This document shows positions 14,577 through 21,944 of a DNA stretch of 43,217 bases, piece after piece; the stretch's first letter is position 1; every line of letters begins with the position of its first letter. The notes under the pieces are model-generated. The model had not been told where the DNA came from and made no database searches. It saw nothing but the letters and a program-made list of their open reading frames with translations. Both the position numbers and the translations under genes were made by a program. The stretch lies in assembly GCA_964407925.1 (NCBI GenBank), contig CAYOXM010000011.1:1-43217 (forward strand), written 5' to 3'. This DNA is from CAYOXM01 sp964407925. Lineage in GTDB: Bacteria > Patescibacteriota > Patescibacteriia > SG8-24.

Positions 14577-14608
14577 AATGCCTCCGAAAATGTTCAGGGG
14601 CATTTTTT
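14577..14608 (+). terminator. Terminator after tRNA-Thr
   Basis: AAATGCC...GGGGCATTTTTT stem with a few mismatches and a T6 tail. Confidence 0.7.
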
Positions 14609-14667
14609 CGTTTTGCGGTGCGCGTCGTAACATCTCGTATACCCGTCGCACGGCGACGGGAGGGTCG

Positions 14668-14718
14668 GTCCGGGGTCCTCCTCCCCCGAGGTGGCTCCAC
14701 ACAACTACGTACTGAGCG
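14668..14718 (+). pseudogene. Duplicated 3' end of tRNA-Thr with its trailer
   Basis: About 50 nt match 14523-14572: GTCCGGGGT, then CCCCCGAGGTGGCTCCA and the trailer ACACAACTACGTACTGAGCG. The T-loop TTCGATC is changed to TCCTCCT-like sequence and no 5' tRNA half is present, so it cannot be a working tRNA. A terminator similar to the one after the real tRNA follows. It looks like a tandem duplication of the tRNA tail plus terminator, or the scar of an integration. Confidence 0.7.
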
Positions 14719-14721
14719 CAT

Positions 14722-14755
14722 AAAAACGCCCCCGAACCATGTTCGGGGGCGTTTT
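14722..14755. terminator. Bidirectional terminator
   Basis: AACGCCCCCGAAC-CAT-GTTCGGGGGCGTT between the tRNA unit and the ppiC-like gene. Confidence 0.85.
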
Positions 14756-14775
14756 GCGTGGTCTTTCGTACCGCG

Positions 14776-15780
14776 CTACTCCTTCACGTACTTCTTGACC
14801 GTCGCCTTATCCGTCTGTGCCTTGAGATATTCGTCGACGTTCGGACCGGGGACGAGGATATGGCGCGCCTTGACGCGGGTCACCTCTCCCGTCTTCTTGT
14901 CCTTTTCGACCTCCTCCGCGCGGATGATGTGATAGCCGAAGCGCGTCTTGACGAGCTCGCTCGTGTCGCCCGCCTTCATGGCGAACGCCGCGTCCTCGAA
15001 CTCCTTGACCATGATGCCGCGCTCGAACCAGCCGAGGTCGCCGCCTTCGGCGGCAGACGACGGGTCGCCGCTGTATTCCTTCGCGAGTTCGGCGAAATCC
15101 GCGCCGCCCTTGGCCTTGGCGAGCGCCTCTTCGGCACGCGCCTTGGCCGCGCCTCCGAGGGTCTCGTCGTTCTCGATAACGACGGCGAGCTTCGTCTGCA
15201 GGACGTACGGCTTCATCACCTTTTCCTTGAACTGCGCGACGGACCAGCCGTAAAGCTCTTGGATCTTTTCCTCCGGATTGGCGCCCTCGGCGGCGGCGAT
15301 CTTGTCGTATTCGGCATCGACTTCGTCGGCGCTCGCCGAAACGTTGAAGCGCGCCGTCTCCTCGCTCAAAATTTCCGCCTGCACGAGCCGGTCGAGCACG
15401 CCCTTGCGCAACTCCGCGTCCGACGGCGCGTCGAACGGTGCGCCGTCCGCGGCCGCCTGTTCGGCCTGTTTGGCGAAGAATCGGCGAACCGTCACCAAAT
15501 CGTCGAGATACTCCGAGTAGCGGATGACGTTGCCGTTGACGGTCGCGGCGGGGAGCGGAAGCGCGTGCGCGATCATCGATGCGCCGGGACCGGCCCACTG
15601 CTTCTTATATATGCCGTAAACGAAAACGGACACGACGGCGACAAGCGCGACGCAGAGGCTGATGCCCAAACCCGTGACCATCGTCCGTATCACGCTCGCC
15701 TGCGCCTTCTTTCCGGAAGGTTTCGGGGCGTCATGGTGGCTGTCGTGCGGATGCTCCTCGTGCGGATGACCTTCGCTCAT
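14776..15780 (-). CDS. Membrane-anchored PpiC/PrsA-type peptidyl-prolyl isomerase
   Basis: A 334-residue protein. The His-rich cytoplasmic N-terminus (SEGHPHEEHPHDSHHD) could bind metal. One membrane helix (about 35-56) follows, then a SurA-N-like helical chaperone region (about 75-185). The parvulin domain spans about 190-310: FAELAKEYSGDPSSAAEGGD, LGWFERG, and FGYHIIRAEEV. It should assist folding of exported proteins outside the membrane. It is the last gene of the murE-like, bPH2, ftsB, ppiC operon, 41 bp after ftsB. Confidence 0.9.
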   Translation of the reverse strand: MSEGHPHEEHPHDSHHDAPKPSGKKAQASVIRTMVTGLGISLCVALVAVVSVFVYGIYKKQWAGPGASMIAHALPLPAATVNGNVIRYSEYLDDLVTVRRFFAKQAEQAAADGAPFDAPSDAELRKGVLDRLVQAEILSEETARFNVSASADEVDAEYDKIAAAEGANPEEKIQELYGWSVAQFKEKVMKPYVLQTKLAVVIENDETLGGAAKARAEEALAKAKGGADFAELAKEYSGDPSSAAEGGDLGWFERGIMVKEFEDAAFAMKAGDTSELVKTRFGYHIIRAEEVEKDKKTGEVTRVKARHILVPGPNVDEYLKAQTDKATVKKYVKE

Positions 15781-15821
15781 AAGTGGCGATTACCGTTAAA
15801 ACTGACTTTCTTAGTTATAGC

Positions 15822-16229
15822 TCATGGAAAAAAATAGTGCCACCATTTCGCCGCGTTCGATCCGGCGGGCGTTCCGGATCCGCCCGAAGCGTCCCGCGCC
15901 TCCGCCTCGGCGGCCGGCCGCGGCGTAGCGTCCCTCACGACGACGACCGCTTCCCCCGGCTTCTGCAGGTTCAGCTTGAGACGCGCCTCCCTCTCGATGA
16001 CGGCGCGTGACCCGAAACGTTCGGTCGCCGCCGCGAGTTCCCCGTTTTTCGCCTCAAGCCCGCCCGCACGCGCCTCGAGCGCGTCGATCTCCTTTTGCAT
16101 CTCGCGATTGCGCAGGTATTCGCCGGTCAGGCCCCAGCCGACAACGGCGAAAATCGCGGCGCTCGCCGCGAGAACGCGTTTGAGGCCGAGCAGCCGGGCG
16201 ATGCCGCCGCTTTCCGTCTCCCTGCGCAT
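15822..16229 (-). CDS. FtsB/DivIC-type septum formation initiator
   Basis: A 135-residue single-pass protein. A short basic N-terminus leads to a membrane helix (about 19-36), then a coiled coil of about 40 residues (NREMQKEIDALEARAGGLEA). The segment REARLKLNLQKPGE matches the conserved end of the FtsB/DivIC domain. The C-terminal tail is Ala/Pro-rich and low-complexity. FtsB-type proteins bridge divisome subunits FtsL and FtsQ. It lies one base from the bPH2 gene, so it is in the same operon. Confidence 0.85.
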   Translation of the reverse strand: MRRETESGGIARLLGLKRVLAASAAIFAVVGWGLTGEYLRNREMQKEIDALEARAGGLEAKNGELAAATERFGSRAVIEREARLKLNLQKPGEAVVVVRDATPRPAAEAEARDASGGSGTPAGSNAAKWWHYFFP

Positions 16230-16230
16230 A

Positions 16231-16863
16231 TCATTTCCCGTCGTCGCGCGTTTTCTTCATTGCCTCCTGCAACGACACGAGGAAGGCGCGCGCTTCGGCA
16301 TCCTTCAGTTCCGACGCGGCTTCGAGCAGCGCGCCGACCTTCTCGTCGCGTCCCGACGGCGCGGCGGACGTCCCGCGGAACGCGCCCATCGTCTCGGTGA
16401 TGAGGTGGTGCATTTCCTTCGGGTCCTTCACGTGGGCGAGTTCGAGGTTCGCCGACGATCCCGCGGTCTGCAGGTCGAGCTTCCCGAAGCCGAACATCGT
16501 CCCCCACACGCCATGCACGGTGAAAGAGACGTCCTGGATCTTGTCGTACGTCGCCTCGGACACGGTGCGGCTGAAGAACCCGCGCTGGTCGACGTCGATG
16601 ACGCGGTGATTCGTGACGAGGAACGCGTTCCAGAACCACAGGTAGAGGAGGCGCAGCGCGTAGACCGTCCCTGCGAACACGCTGACCACGAAGCCGGCGA
16701 CGCCCCACCTCCCCGCGGAAAACAGCGGGTACATGAGGAAGAACGGGACGGCGACGGCCGAGAACGCAAGCAGCGCGCGGGGCGTCTGCACGAGCCAGTA
16801 CCCCCGCACGATGCGCAGGACCTTCTCGTCATCCTTGAGCTTGATGACGTTTTCGATGTTCAT
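16231..16863 (-). CDS. Bacterial PH-domain (bPH2/DUF304) membrane protein
   Basis: A 210-residue protein. Two membrane helices (about 26-48 and 54-77) are followed by the bPH2 core NAFLVTNHRVIDVDQRGFFS, then YDKIQDVSFTVHGVWGTMFG and LQTAGSS. These are hallmark stretches of the YdbS/DUF304 type. The C-terminal 60 residues are helical and charged. The function of bPH2 proteins is not settled. The start at 16863 overlaps the Mur ligase stop by four bases. Confidence 0.85.
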   Translation of the reverse strand: MNIENVIKLKDDEKVLRIVRGYWLVQTPRALLAFSAVAVPFFLMYPLFSAGRWGVAGFVVSVFAGTVYALRLLYLWFWNAFLVTNHRVIDVDQRGFFSRTVSEATYDKIQDVSFTVHGVWGTMFGFGKLDLQTAGSSANLELAHVKDPKEMHHLITETMGAFRGTSAAPSGRDEKVGALLEAASELKDAEARAFLVSLQEAMKKTRDDGK

Positions 16864-18209
16864 AGCCGTTCCCCGAGTTTGCGCGAAATCGCCTCGCGGA
16901 GCTTGGCGCGGTCGTCCCAGGGGATTTTCTTCCCGTTCCCGACGCACATCGCCTGCTCCGCGCCCTTGCCGGTCAGGAGCACGAGATCGCCCGGAGCCGC
17001 GAGCGCGACGGCCTTGGCGATTGCCTCGCCACGGTCGACGATCGTGAACAGGTCCCTGCCATCGGCCTTCCCTTCGGCGCGGGCGCCCGCGGCGACGTCC
17101 TCGATGATGGACGTGGGGTCGTCGTCGTACGGGTCCTCGTTCGTGACGATGACGACGTCCGCGCCTTTGGCGGCAAGCGCGCCGAGGACCGGTCGGCGGT
17201 CGCGGTCGCGTCCGCCTCCCGTCGAGCCGAGCACGTGGATGACGCGCTTCTTCCGCAGCGTGCCGACGACCTCGTACAGTTTGCGAAACGACTCCGGTTC
17301 CGGGGCATAGTCGACGATGGCGGCGAAATCCTGTCCCGCGTCGACGTATTCCAGCCGCCCAGGGACGCCGGGGAGTTTCGCGAGTCCTGCCGCCATCGTC
17401 TCAAGGCCGACGCCCTGCGACAGGCCGTACGCGATCGCGGCCAACGCGTTCTCGACGTTGAACGCGCCGGGCATGTTGAGGCGGAAAGGAACCCCGCGTA
17501 CGACGAACGTGGAGCCGTGCGGTTCGAGCTTCACGTCGAGCGCCTTCACGACGGCGAGCGGCCACTCGGCGAGGCGCTTCTCGCCGCCCCCGCCGCCCTC
17601 GCGCAGGAAACCGTATTTCTTGTTCGCGCGGAACGACAGGAAGTATTCGCCGTGCGGCGAGTCGAGATTCGCGACGATCACCTTCGGCACGGGTTTCCCC
17701 TTGAGTTTTTTCGCCGGATCGCGGCCGAGCTTCGCGAACAGTTCGCCTTTCGCCTTTTTGTAGTTCTCGAACCCGCCGTGCGATTCGATGTGCTCGGGCG
17801 TGAGGTTCGTGAACACCGCGGCATCGTAATGGATGCCGGCATGACGGTGCTGCTTGATGCCTTCTGACGACGTCTCGACGACGGCATAGTCGCAGCCCGC
17901 CGCGACCATGTCGGCAAGCAGCGCCTGGAGCCGGAACCGGCCGAGCATCGTCATCTTGGTGTCGTTCAGCCATTCCTTTTCGGCGACCTTGAAGCTGACC
18001 GTCGTCGTGAAACCGACGCGGTAACCCGCCTCTTCGAGGACGCGCGCGGTCATCGCGCAGACGGTCGACTTGCCGTTCGTTCCGGTCACGCCGACGACGG
18101 TCATGCGTTCCGACGGACGGCCATAGCGTGCCGCGGAGAGTTTCGCGAGCGCCAAATGGTAGCGGTCCAGCACGCCGCCGGGAACGAGTTTTTTGAGCAA
18201 ACGCTTCAT
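16860..18209 (-). CDS. MurE-like Mur ligase lacking the usual N-terminal domain
   Basis: A 449-residue ligase; this family adds the third amino acid to UDP-MurNAc-dipeptide using ATP. The P-loop VTGTNGKST begins near residue 40, whereas full MurE enzymes have about 100 residues before it. The UDP-sugar-binding domain is therefore mostly missing. The central ETSSEGIKQHRH, FTNLTPEHIESHG and the C-terminal DYAPEPESF and GSTGGGRDRDRRP are MurE-like. The amino-acid-specificity motif, DNPR in DAP-type MurE, reads EDPYDDDP here. It is first in the operon with bPH2, ftsB and ppiC. It may work with a different acceptor or with a partner protein. Confidence 0.85.
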   Translation of the reverse strand: MKRLLKKLVPGGVLDRYHLALAKLSAARYGRPSERMTVVGVTGTNGKSTVCAMTARVLEEAGYRVGFTTTVSFKVAEKEWLNDTKMTMLGRFRLQALLADMVAAGCDYAVVETSSEGIKQHRHAGIHYDAAVFTNLTPEHIESHGGFENYKKAKGELFAKLGRDPAKKLKGKPVPKVIVANLDSPHGEYFLSFRANKKYGFLREGGGGGEKRLAEWPLAVVKALDVKLEPHGSTFVVRGVPFRLNMPGAFNVENALAAIAYGLSQGVGLETMAAGLAKLPGVPGRLEYVDAGQDFAAIVDYAPEPESFRKLYEVVGTLRKKRVIHVLGSTGGGRDRDRRPVLGALAAKGADVVIVTNEDPYDDDPTSIIEDVAAGARAEGKADGRDLFTIVDRGEAIAKAVALAAPGDLVLLTGKGAEQAMCVGNGKKIPWDDRAKLREAISRKLGERL

Positions 18210-18223
18210 ACTTTTACCCGTCA

Positions 18224-18252
18224 AAAGTACCACGCCGTCCGCGGCTTGAAAA
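18224..18252 (-). promoter_or_regulatory. Promoter of the murE-like operon
   Basis: On the minus strand: TTTTCA, 17-bp spacer, TACTTT, 14 nt to the ATG; no ribosome site. Its -35 overlaps the -35 of the divergent promoter at 18246. Confidence 0.45.
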
Positions 18253-18274
18253 TGCCGGAACCCGTTGCTACGGT
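18246..18274 (+). promoter_or_regulatory. Promoter of serine protease 1
   Basis: TTGAAA, 17-bp spacer, TACGGT. Confidence 0.65.
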
Positions 18275-18312
18275 TGGCGTGGGTCTTTTTCCCAACAGAA
18301 GCAGGGTGTCCG

Positions 18313-19185
18313 ATGGACGATTCGCCTGAAGACGACGTGCCTGCCGGCCTGCGCAGCCGGACGCGTACCGTGGTCATCTCGATACTCGCCGTCTTGGCGA
18401 CGATCGCTTTCATGGCGCTCGTCGTCGTGCCGCTCCTCCTGACGCCGGCCCCCGCTCCCGCCCCGCGGGCGCAGGACGGCGACGCGCGGACGACTGACGC
18501 CGAGGCGAAGGGCCTCGACGTCTCCTATCGCCTGCCGATCGGTCTCGGCGGCGCCATCCGCCGCGTGGCAGGGCAGACGGTCGCGCTCCAGTGCCCCGTC
18601 GACGGCGAGGACGCGTACACGTACGGCACGGGATTCCTGATCGATGCCGACGTCATCGTCTCCGCGGCGCACGTCTCGTCGACGAAGAAGTCGGGCGCGC
18701 CCGTGAAGGCCTACTGCGGCGGACCGGCCGCCGTGGACGGTATCGTCGTCGCGATCGACGAGCTGCGCGACGTGATGGTGATCCGCGCGGCAGGATGCCC
18801 CGCCGGCAAGGTCGCCCTCGACGCAAGGAAACTCGACGTCAACGAGCCGCTTCACGTCTCGGGCTTCAACTTCTCCGGCCTGACCGCCGGAGCGACACGC
18901 TACTACAGCATGACGTCCCCCGTTCCGGGCGCGTCGTTCGGCGTGCGCGACGCCATCGGCGACCCCGACGTGTCGCAACGCGTCATCGACATGGAGAAGG
19001 CGCGCGTGCCGCGCTTCCGCGCCATCGCCGGCGCCGCGATCCCGGGCAATTCCGGTTCGCCGGTGTTCACCGACGACGGCAAGGTCGTCGGCATGCTCGT
19101 CATCCGCGACCCGCGGCACAACCGGAGCTATTTCGTTCCGGCGCGCACCCTGGCCCGCGTCCTCGCGGACGCCGGAATCAGATGA
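18313..19185 (+). CDS. Membrane-anchored trypsin-like serine protease 1
   Basis: A 290-residue protein. The cytoplasmic N-terminus is followed by one membrane helix (about 22-44, VVISILAVLATIAFMALVVV) and a Pro/Ala linker. The chymotrypsin-fold domain starts near residue 80. The triad is visible: His in SAAHVS, Asp in LRDVMVI and Ser in PGNSGSPV. Two or more Cys (for example YCGG and AGCPAG) could form disulfides. It resembles HtrA-type proteases without a PDZ domain. The protease at 19315 is a tandem paralogue in the same orientation with the same triad. The targets are unknown. Confidence 0.88.
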   Translation: MDDSPEDDVPAGLRSRTRTVVISILAVLATIAFMALVVVPLLLTPAPAPAPRAQDGDARTTDAEAKGLDVSYRLPIGLGGAIRRVAGQTVALQCPVDGEDAYTYGTGFLIDADVIVSAAHVSSTKKSGAPVKAYCGGPAAVDGIVVAIDELRDVMVIRAAGCPAGKVALDARKLDVNEPLHVSGFNFSGLTAGATRYYSMTSPVPGASFGVRDAIGDPDVSQRVIDMEKARVPRFRAIAGAAIPGNSGSPVFTDDGKVVGMLVIRDPRHNRSYFVPARTLARVLADAGIR

Positions 19186-19215
19186 ACGCCCCGCCTTTCC
19201 GGCGAGGCGTTTTTG
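19185..19215 (+). terminator. Terminator after protease 1
   Basis: AACGCC...GGCGTT with TTTTTG, starting at the last base of the stop codon. Confidence 0.75.
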
Positions 19216-19253
19216 TTTCTCCGCCGCATGGCGGCGCATCCGAACGCGCCGTC

Positions 19254-19281
19254 TTGATTTTTTCGCAAAACTTGCTACGGT
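19254..19281 (+). promoter_or_regulatory. Promoter of serine protease 2
   Basis: TTGATT, 16-bp spacer, TACGGT; the same -10 and GC-TACGGT context as the protease 1 promoter. Confidence 0.6.
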
Positions 19282-19314
19282 CCGAAACGGATCTTTTCCT
19301 CCAAAGGAGGAGTC

Positions 19315-20151
19315 ATGAAAAATGCACCGACTCGAACGATCGCGCGACGGTGGTTGTTGCCGCTTGTCACTTTCGTCCTCGCGGCGCTTGCGGGAACCGC
19401 CGTCGGCATCGAGATGACGGTCAGGCCGAAACTCGGTCCGGACGTCTACGACGCCGCGCCGACCGGTTCGGCCGCGCCCGCCGCGCCTTCGTTCACTCGG
19501 GCCCCGGACGGACGGTTCACCGTCATGTCGTACCTTGCGGACGACGTGAAGGGACCGGCACGGACCGTTGCCGAGCAAACGGTGATCGTCCGGGCGAACC
19601 GCTCGTACGCCACCGGATTCCTCATCCGCGACGGCATCGTCGTCACCGCGGCCCACGTCGCCGGCGGCAGCGAGGCGCCCGAGACGTACGTGCGATGCTG
19701 GGACAGCGACCAGCAGGCCGACGTCGTGCGCATCGACGCGCTCCGCGACGTGATGATCCTCCATGCCGCGCACTGCAACGCCGCGCCGCTCAAGCTCGAC
19801 GACGCGGCGCTCGCCGACCGCGAGCCGCTCCACGTCGCCGGATACTCGTTCAACTTCGAGGCGAACGGCGCGTGGCGCTACCACCGCCTGACGGCGGCGC
19901 TTCCCTACCGGACGTTCGTGCCGGAAGAAGGGCCGACGAAGGACCACATGGCGCGCATGGCCGCCGCAGGGGTCGCGCGGCTCCAGGCCTTCAACGCGGT
20001 ACTCGAACGCGGCAACTCGGGTTCGCCGGTGTTCCGCGAAGACGGTACCGTCGTCGGGATGTTCGTCATCATCGACTACGCGACCCGCACGTCGTTCATG
20101 GTCCCGGCATCGACCATCGCCCGCGTCCTTTTTGACGCGAACATGCGCTAG
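19315..20151 (+). CDS. Membrane-anchored trypsin-like serine protease 2
   Basis: A 278-residue paralogue of the protease at 18313. A membrane helix lies at about 13-32, then a Pro/Ala linker and the protease domain from about residue 75. The triad is His in TAAHVAG, Asp in LRDVMIL and Ser in RGNSGSPV. The matching segments EPLHVSGF/EPLHVAGY and the paired C-terminal ends (PARTLARVL, PASTIARVL) show common descent. The ribosome site AAAGGAGG is very strong. It has its own promoter and terminator, so it can be regulated separately from its twin. Confidence 0.88.
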   Translation: MKNAPTRTIARRWLLPLVTFVLAALAGTAVGIEMTVRPKLGPDVYDAAPTGSAAPAAPSFTRAPDGRFTVMSYLADDVKGPARTVAEQTVIVRANRSYATGFLIRDGIVVTAAHVAGGSEAPETYVRCWDSDQQADVVRIDALRDVMILHAAHCNAAPLKLDDAALADREPLHVAGYSFNFEANGAWRYHRLTAALPYRTFVPEEGPTKDHMARMAAAGVARLQAFNAVLERGNSGSPVFREDGTVVGMFVIIDYATRTSFMVPASTIARVLFDANMR

Positions 20152-20154
20152 ACG

Positions 20155-20180
20155 GCCGCCCGTACACGGGCGGCTTTTTA
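20155..20180 (+). terminator. Terminator after protease 2
   Basis: GCCGCCCG-TACA-CGGGCGGC followed by TTTTTA. Confidence 0.85.
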
Positions 20181-20202
20181 TTCGTGCCCGAGGGCGGGAG
20201 GA

Positions 20203-20231
20203 TTGCATTTTTGGCGATTTTGTGCTACGTT
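20203..20231 (+). promoter_or_regulatory. Promoter of the CDP-alcohol phosphotransferase gene
   Basis: TTGCAT, 17-bp spacer, TACGTT. Confidence 0.6.
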
Positions 20232-20254
20232 CCGATTGCCGAAAGGAGGCTCGC

Positions 20255-20911
20255 ATGAAGGACGACGGCCCGGGCGACGGCGAAGAGCATGACTACGCCA
20301 AGCCACTGCTGACCTTCAAGAAAAAATCGGCGTTCGTCCGCGGCGCGATGCTCGCGCTCCCCCGCTGGGTCACCCCCAACGGCGTGACGATCTTCCGTAC
20401 CTTCCTCGTCGTTCCCGTGGCATACCTGCTGCGCGAACGCGCCTACTGGCCCGCGCTCGTGACGCTCGCCGTCGCCATGATCCTCGATTTCGTGGACGGC
20501 GCGCTCGCGGAAGTCCGCGGCGAGCACACGCGCCTCGGCGCGTTCCTCGATCCGCTCTCGGACAAGATCATCGTCTGCGGAACGCTGCTCGCGCTCGTCG
20601 ACCGCCTGCCGTGGCCGTTCACGCCGGTCATCGTCGCGATTTGCATCATCGCCTTCGCCCTGACGGCCGGACGCGTCGTGCGGATGGCCCGACAGAAGCC
20701 GGGCACGGCCGATCCGCCCATCGCGGCAAAACCGTCGGGCAAGCTGAAGCTCGTCGCGGAGACCGTTTCGCTCCTGCTGACGGTCATCGGCCTTGCCGCG
20801 GGCGTCCGGACGATCGTCTGGATCGCCTTCGCGGGCTTTGCCGTCGCTCTTTACTACGCCCTTTCTTCGTTCCGCGATCAGGTCTTGAGCCGCGTAAAAA
20901 TCGGTTCCTGA
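20255..20911 (+). CDS. CDP-alcohol phosphatidyltransferase family protein
   Basis: A 218-residue membrane enzyme of the PgsA/CdsA-partner class, which moves a phosphatidyl group from CDP-diacylglycerol to an alcohol. The signature D-x2-D-G-x2-A-x9-G-x3-D-x3-D is complete: DFVDGALAE, then LGAFLDPLSDK. The Arg that usually follows the Ala is Glu here. WVTPNGVTIFRTFLVVPVA is the typical first segment before the active site. About five hydrophobic segments follow. The ribosome site AAAGGAGG lies 5 nt before the ATG. The head-group alcohol cannot be told from sequence; phosphatidylglycerol phosphate synthase is the closest guess. Confidence 0.88.
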   Translation: MKDDGPGDGEEHDYAKPLLTFKKKSAFVRGAMLALPRWVTPNGVTIFRTFLVVPVAYLLRERAYWPALVTLAVAMILDFVDGALAEVRGEHTRLGAFLDPLSDKIIVCGTLLALVDRLPWPFTPVIVAICIIAFALTAGRVVRMARQKPGTADPPIAAKPSGKLKLVAETVSLLLTVIGLAAGVRTIVWIAFAGFAVALYYALSSFRDQVLSRVKIGS

Positions 20912-20930
20912 CGTCCTCGTCCGGAAACCG

Positions 20931-20956
20931 AAACTCGCCCTGCGCGGGCGAGTTTT
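20931..20956 (+). terminator. Terminator after phosphotransferase gene
   Basis: AAACTCGCCC-TGCG-CGGGCGAGTTTT. Confidence 0.85.
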
Positions 20957-20973
20957 CTTATTGTCTGGCAGGA

Positions 20974-21002
20974 TTGACAAACGGGCGGTTTCGGTGTATG
21001 GT
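20974..21002 (+). promoter_or_regulatory. Promoter of the small unit at 21.0 kb
   Basis: Perfect TTGACA, 17-bp spacer, TATGGT; one of the best promoters in the window. Confidence 0.7.
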
Positions 21003-21008
21003 GACTTC

Positions 21009-21158
21009 TTGTCATGCCTGTTCTTTTTCTTCTTTGCAGGCCTCGCGCCGTTTTCTGCTTCTTTATCTCTTTACTACGGAGAAGACGCCATGTGGCAGAA
21101 CCCAACCTATAGGAGATGGATGAGACAACCGGTGAGGCGCTGCGACAAGGGCCAATAG
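21009..21158 (+). CDS. Candidate small membrane/secreted peptide gene
   Basis: A short unit lies between a perfect promoter (20974) and a terminator (21161). A TTG codon 6 nt after the -10 opens a 49-codon frame with a hydrophobic start (LSCLFFFFFAGLAPF) and an Arg-rich end (YRRWMRQPVRRCDKG). The spacing equals that of leaderless genes elsewhere in the window. Alternatives: translation of only the last 22 codons from the ATG at 21090 (GGAG about 9 nt upstream), a 32-codon frame from the ATG at 21014, or a non-coding RNA. The pyrimidine-rich leader is unusual. Transcription is well supported; the protein is not. Confidence 0.4.
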   Translation: MSCLFFFFFAGLAPFSASLSLYYGEDAMWQNPTYRRWMRQPVRRCDKGQ

Positions 21159-21160
21159 TA

Positions 21161-21187
21161 AAACCGCTTCTTCAGCGGTTTTTTTGT
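21161..21187. terminator. Bidirectional terminator
   Basis: AAACCGC-TTCTTCA-GCGGTTTTTTT; overlaps the 3' end of the convergent TrmB-type gene. Confidence 0.85.
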
Positions 21188-21942
21188 TTTTGGCCAGCCT
21201 CATTCCAAAGTCTGCTAAAGAAAAGCCTCATCATGCCAGAAATCTCCTTGCTGTGAATCATGAAGCCGATGGATTTTCCCTCGAAGGTAAACATGGCGAC
21301 CTTATCACCAAAAATAATCACTTCGCAGTCAAGCCCAAAATTTTCTGGAGATAAAAATCTGGCTTCGCTATTTCCCGATTTTTCAGAGTAAACCGGGCCC
21401 TTAACAGTCGAATATACGGACTTTACTCGAAGTTTTTTCCGAATAACGTGCCGCAAATCCTCCGGGAGTGCTTCTTCGGGTACATATTTTCGAACGAGAT
21501 CCAGGGGGACAATTTCGAGCAGCTCTTTTTCTCCTGACCTAATAACCTCTTCCCTAAGGGCATGGGTCCCCTCTTCACCTTCATAAAATTGAACGCCGGG
21601 TCTATCCTTCGAAAAAATCGCGAGTGACTTTAGGTCGCGAAGAATACGTTTTACGACGGCCTCCCTTTCTTCCACTTCTTTTTTTTGAAGATGGATGACG
21701 TGCCCCAATTGTTCCGGATTCTCAGCAACGAAATACCTCTTCTTGCCCTTCTCAAAGGAACTCATCAAACCATTTTCGCTCAATGATTCGATCATTACGT
21801 ACGTTGTTGGACGATTCACGTTCGCTTTCTTGGCAAGATTTTGGACTGTTGCAGGCCCAATTTCCAAACTAGCTAAATACACTTTTGCCGCCTTGTCGCT
21901 TAATCCGAGAGCCACGAGTTCTTTCTGTAATGTTGAATGCAT
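21172..21942 (-). CDS. TrmB-type transcriptional regulator, distal copy
   Basis: A 256-residue protein. The N-terminal winged helix-turn-helix (about 8-70) includes LGLSDKAAKVYLASLEIGPA, then NRPTTYVMIESL and GLMSSFEKGKKRYF; this is the TrmB DNA-binding signature. A coiled linker (about 75-110) leads to a C-terminal domain of about 140 residues resembling the regulatory half of TrmB-like proteins. Its ligand is unknown. It starts 2 bp after the stop of a paralogue, so the two are co-transcribed. Base composition is clearly more AT-rich than neighbours, and codon third positions are far less GC-biased, which suggests recent acquisition. Confidence 0.87.
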   Translation of the reverse strand: MHSTLQKELVALGLSDKAAKVYLASLEIGPATVQNLAKKANVNRPTTYVMIESLSENGLMSSFEKGKKRYFVAENPEQLGHVIHLQKKEVEEREAVVKRILRDLKSLAIFSKDRPGVQFYEGEEGTHALREEVIRSGEKELLEIVPLDLVRKYVPEEALPEDLRHVIRKKLRVKSVYSTVKGPVYSEKSGNSEARFLSPENFGLDCEVIIFGDKVAMFTFEGKSIGFMIHSKEISGMMRLFFSRLWNEAGQKQKNR

Positions 21943-21944
21943 AT

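Noticed and set aside
14618..14700. A second functional tRNA gene
   Set aside because: Only the acceptor 3' side and a damaged T-arm are present; no matching 5' acceptor, D-arm or anticodon arm.
18268..20256. Long minus-strand frame opposite the two serine proteases
   Set aside because: Both plus-strand genes have triads, promoters and ribosome sites; the minus frame is Arg/His-rich noise.
20960..21170. Leader peptide attenuator for the TrmB genes
   Set aside because: The unit is on the opposite strand and ends in its own terminator, so it cannot attenuate that operon directly.
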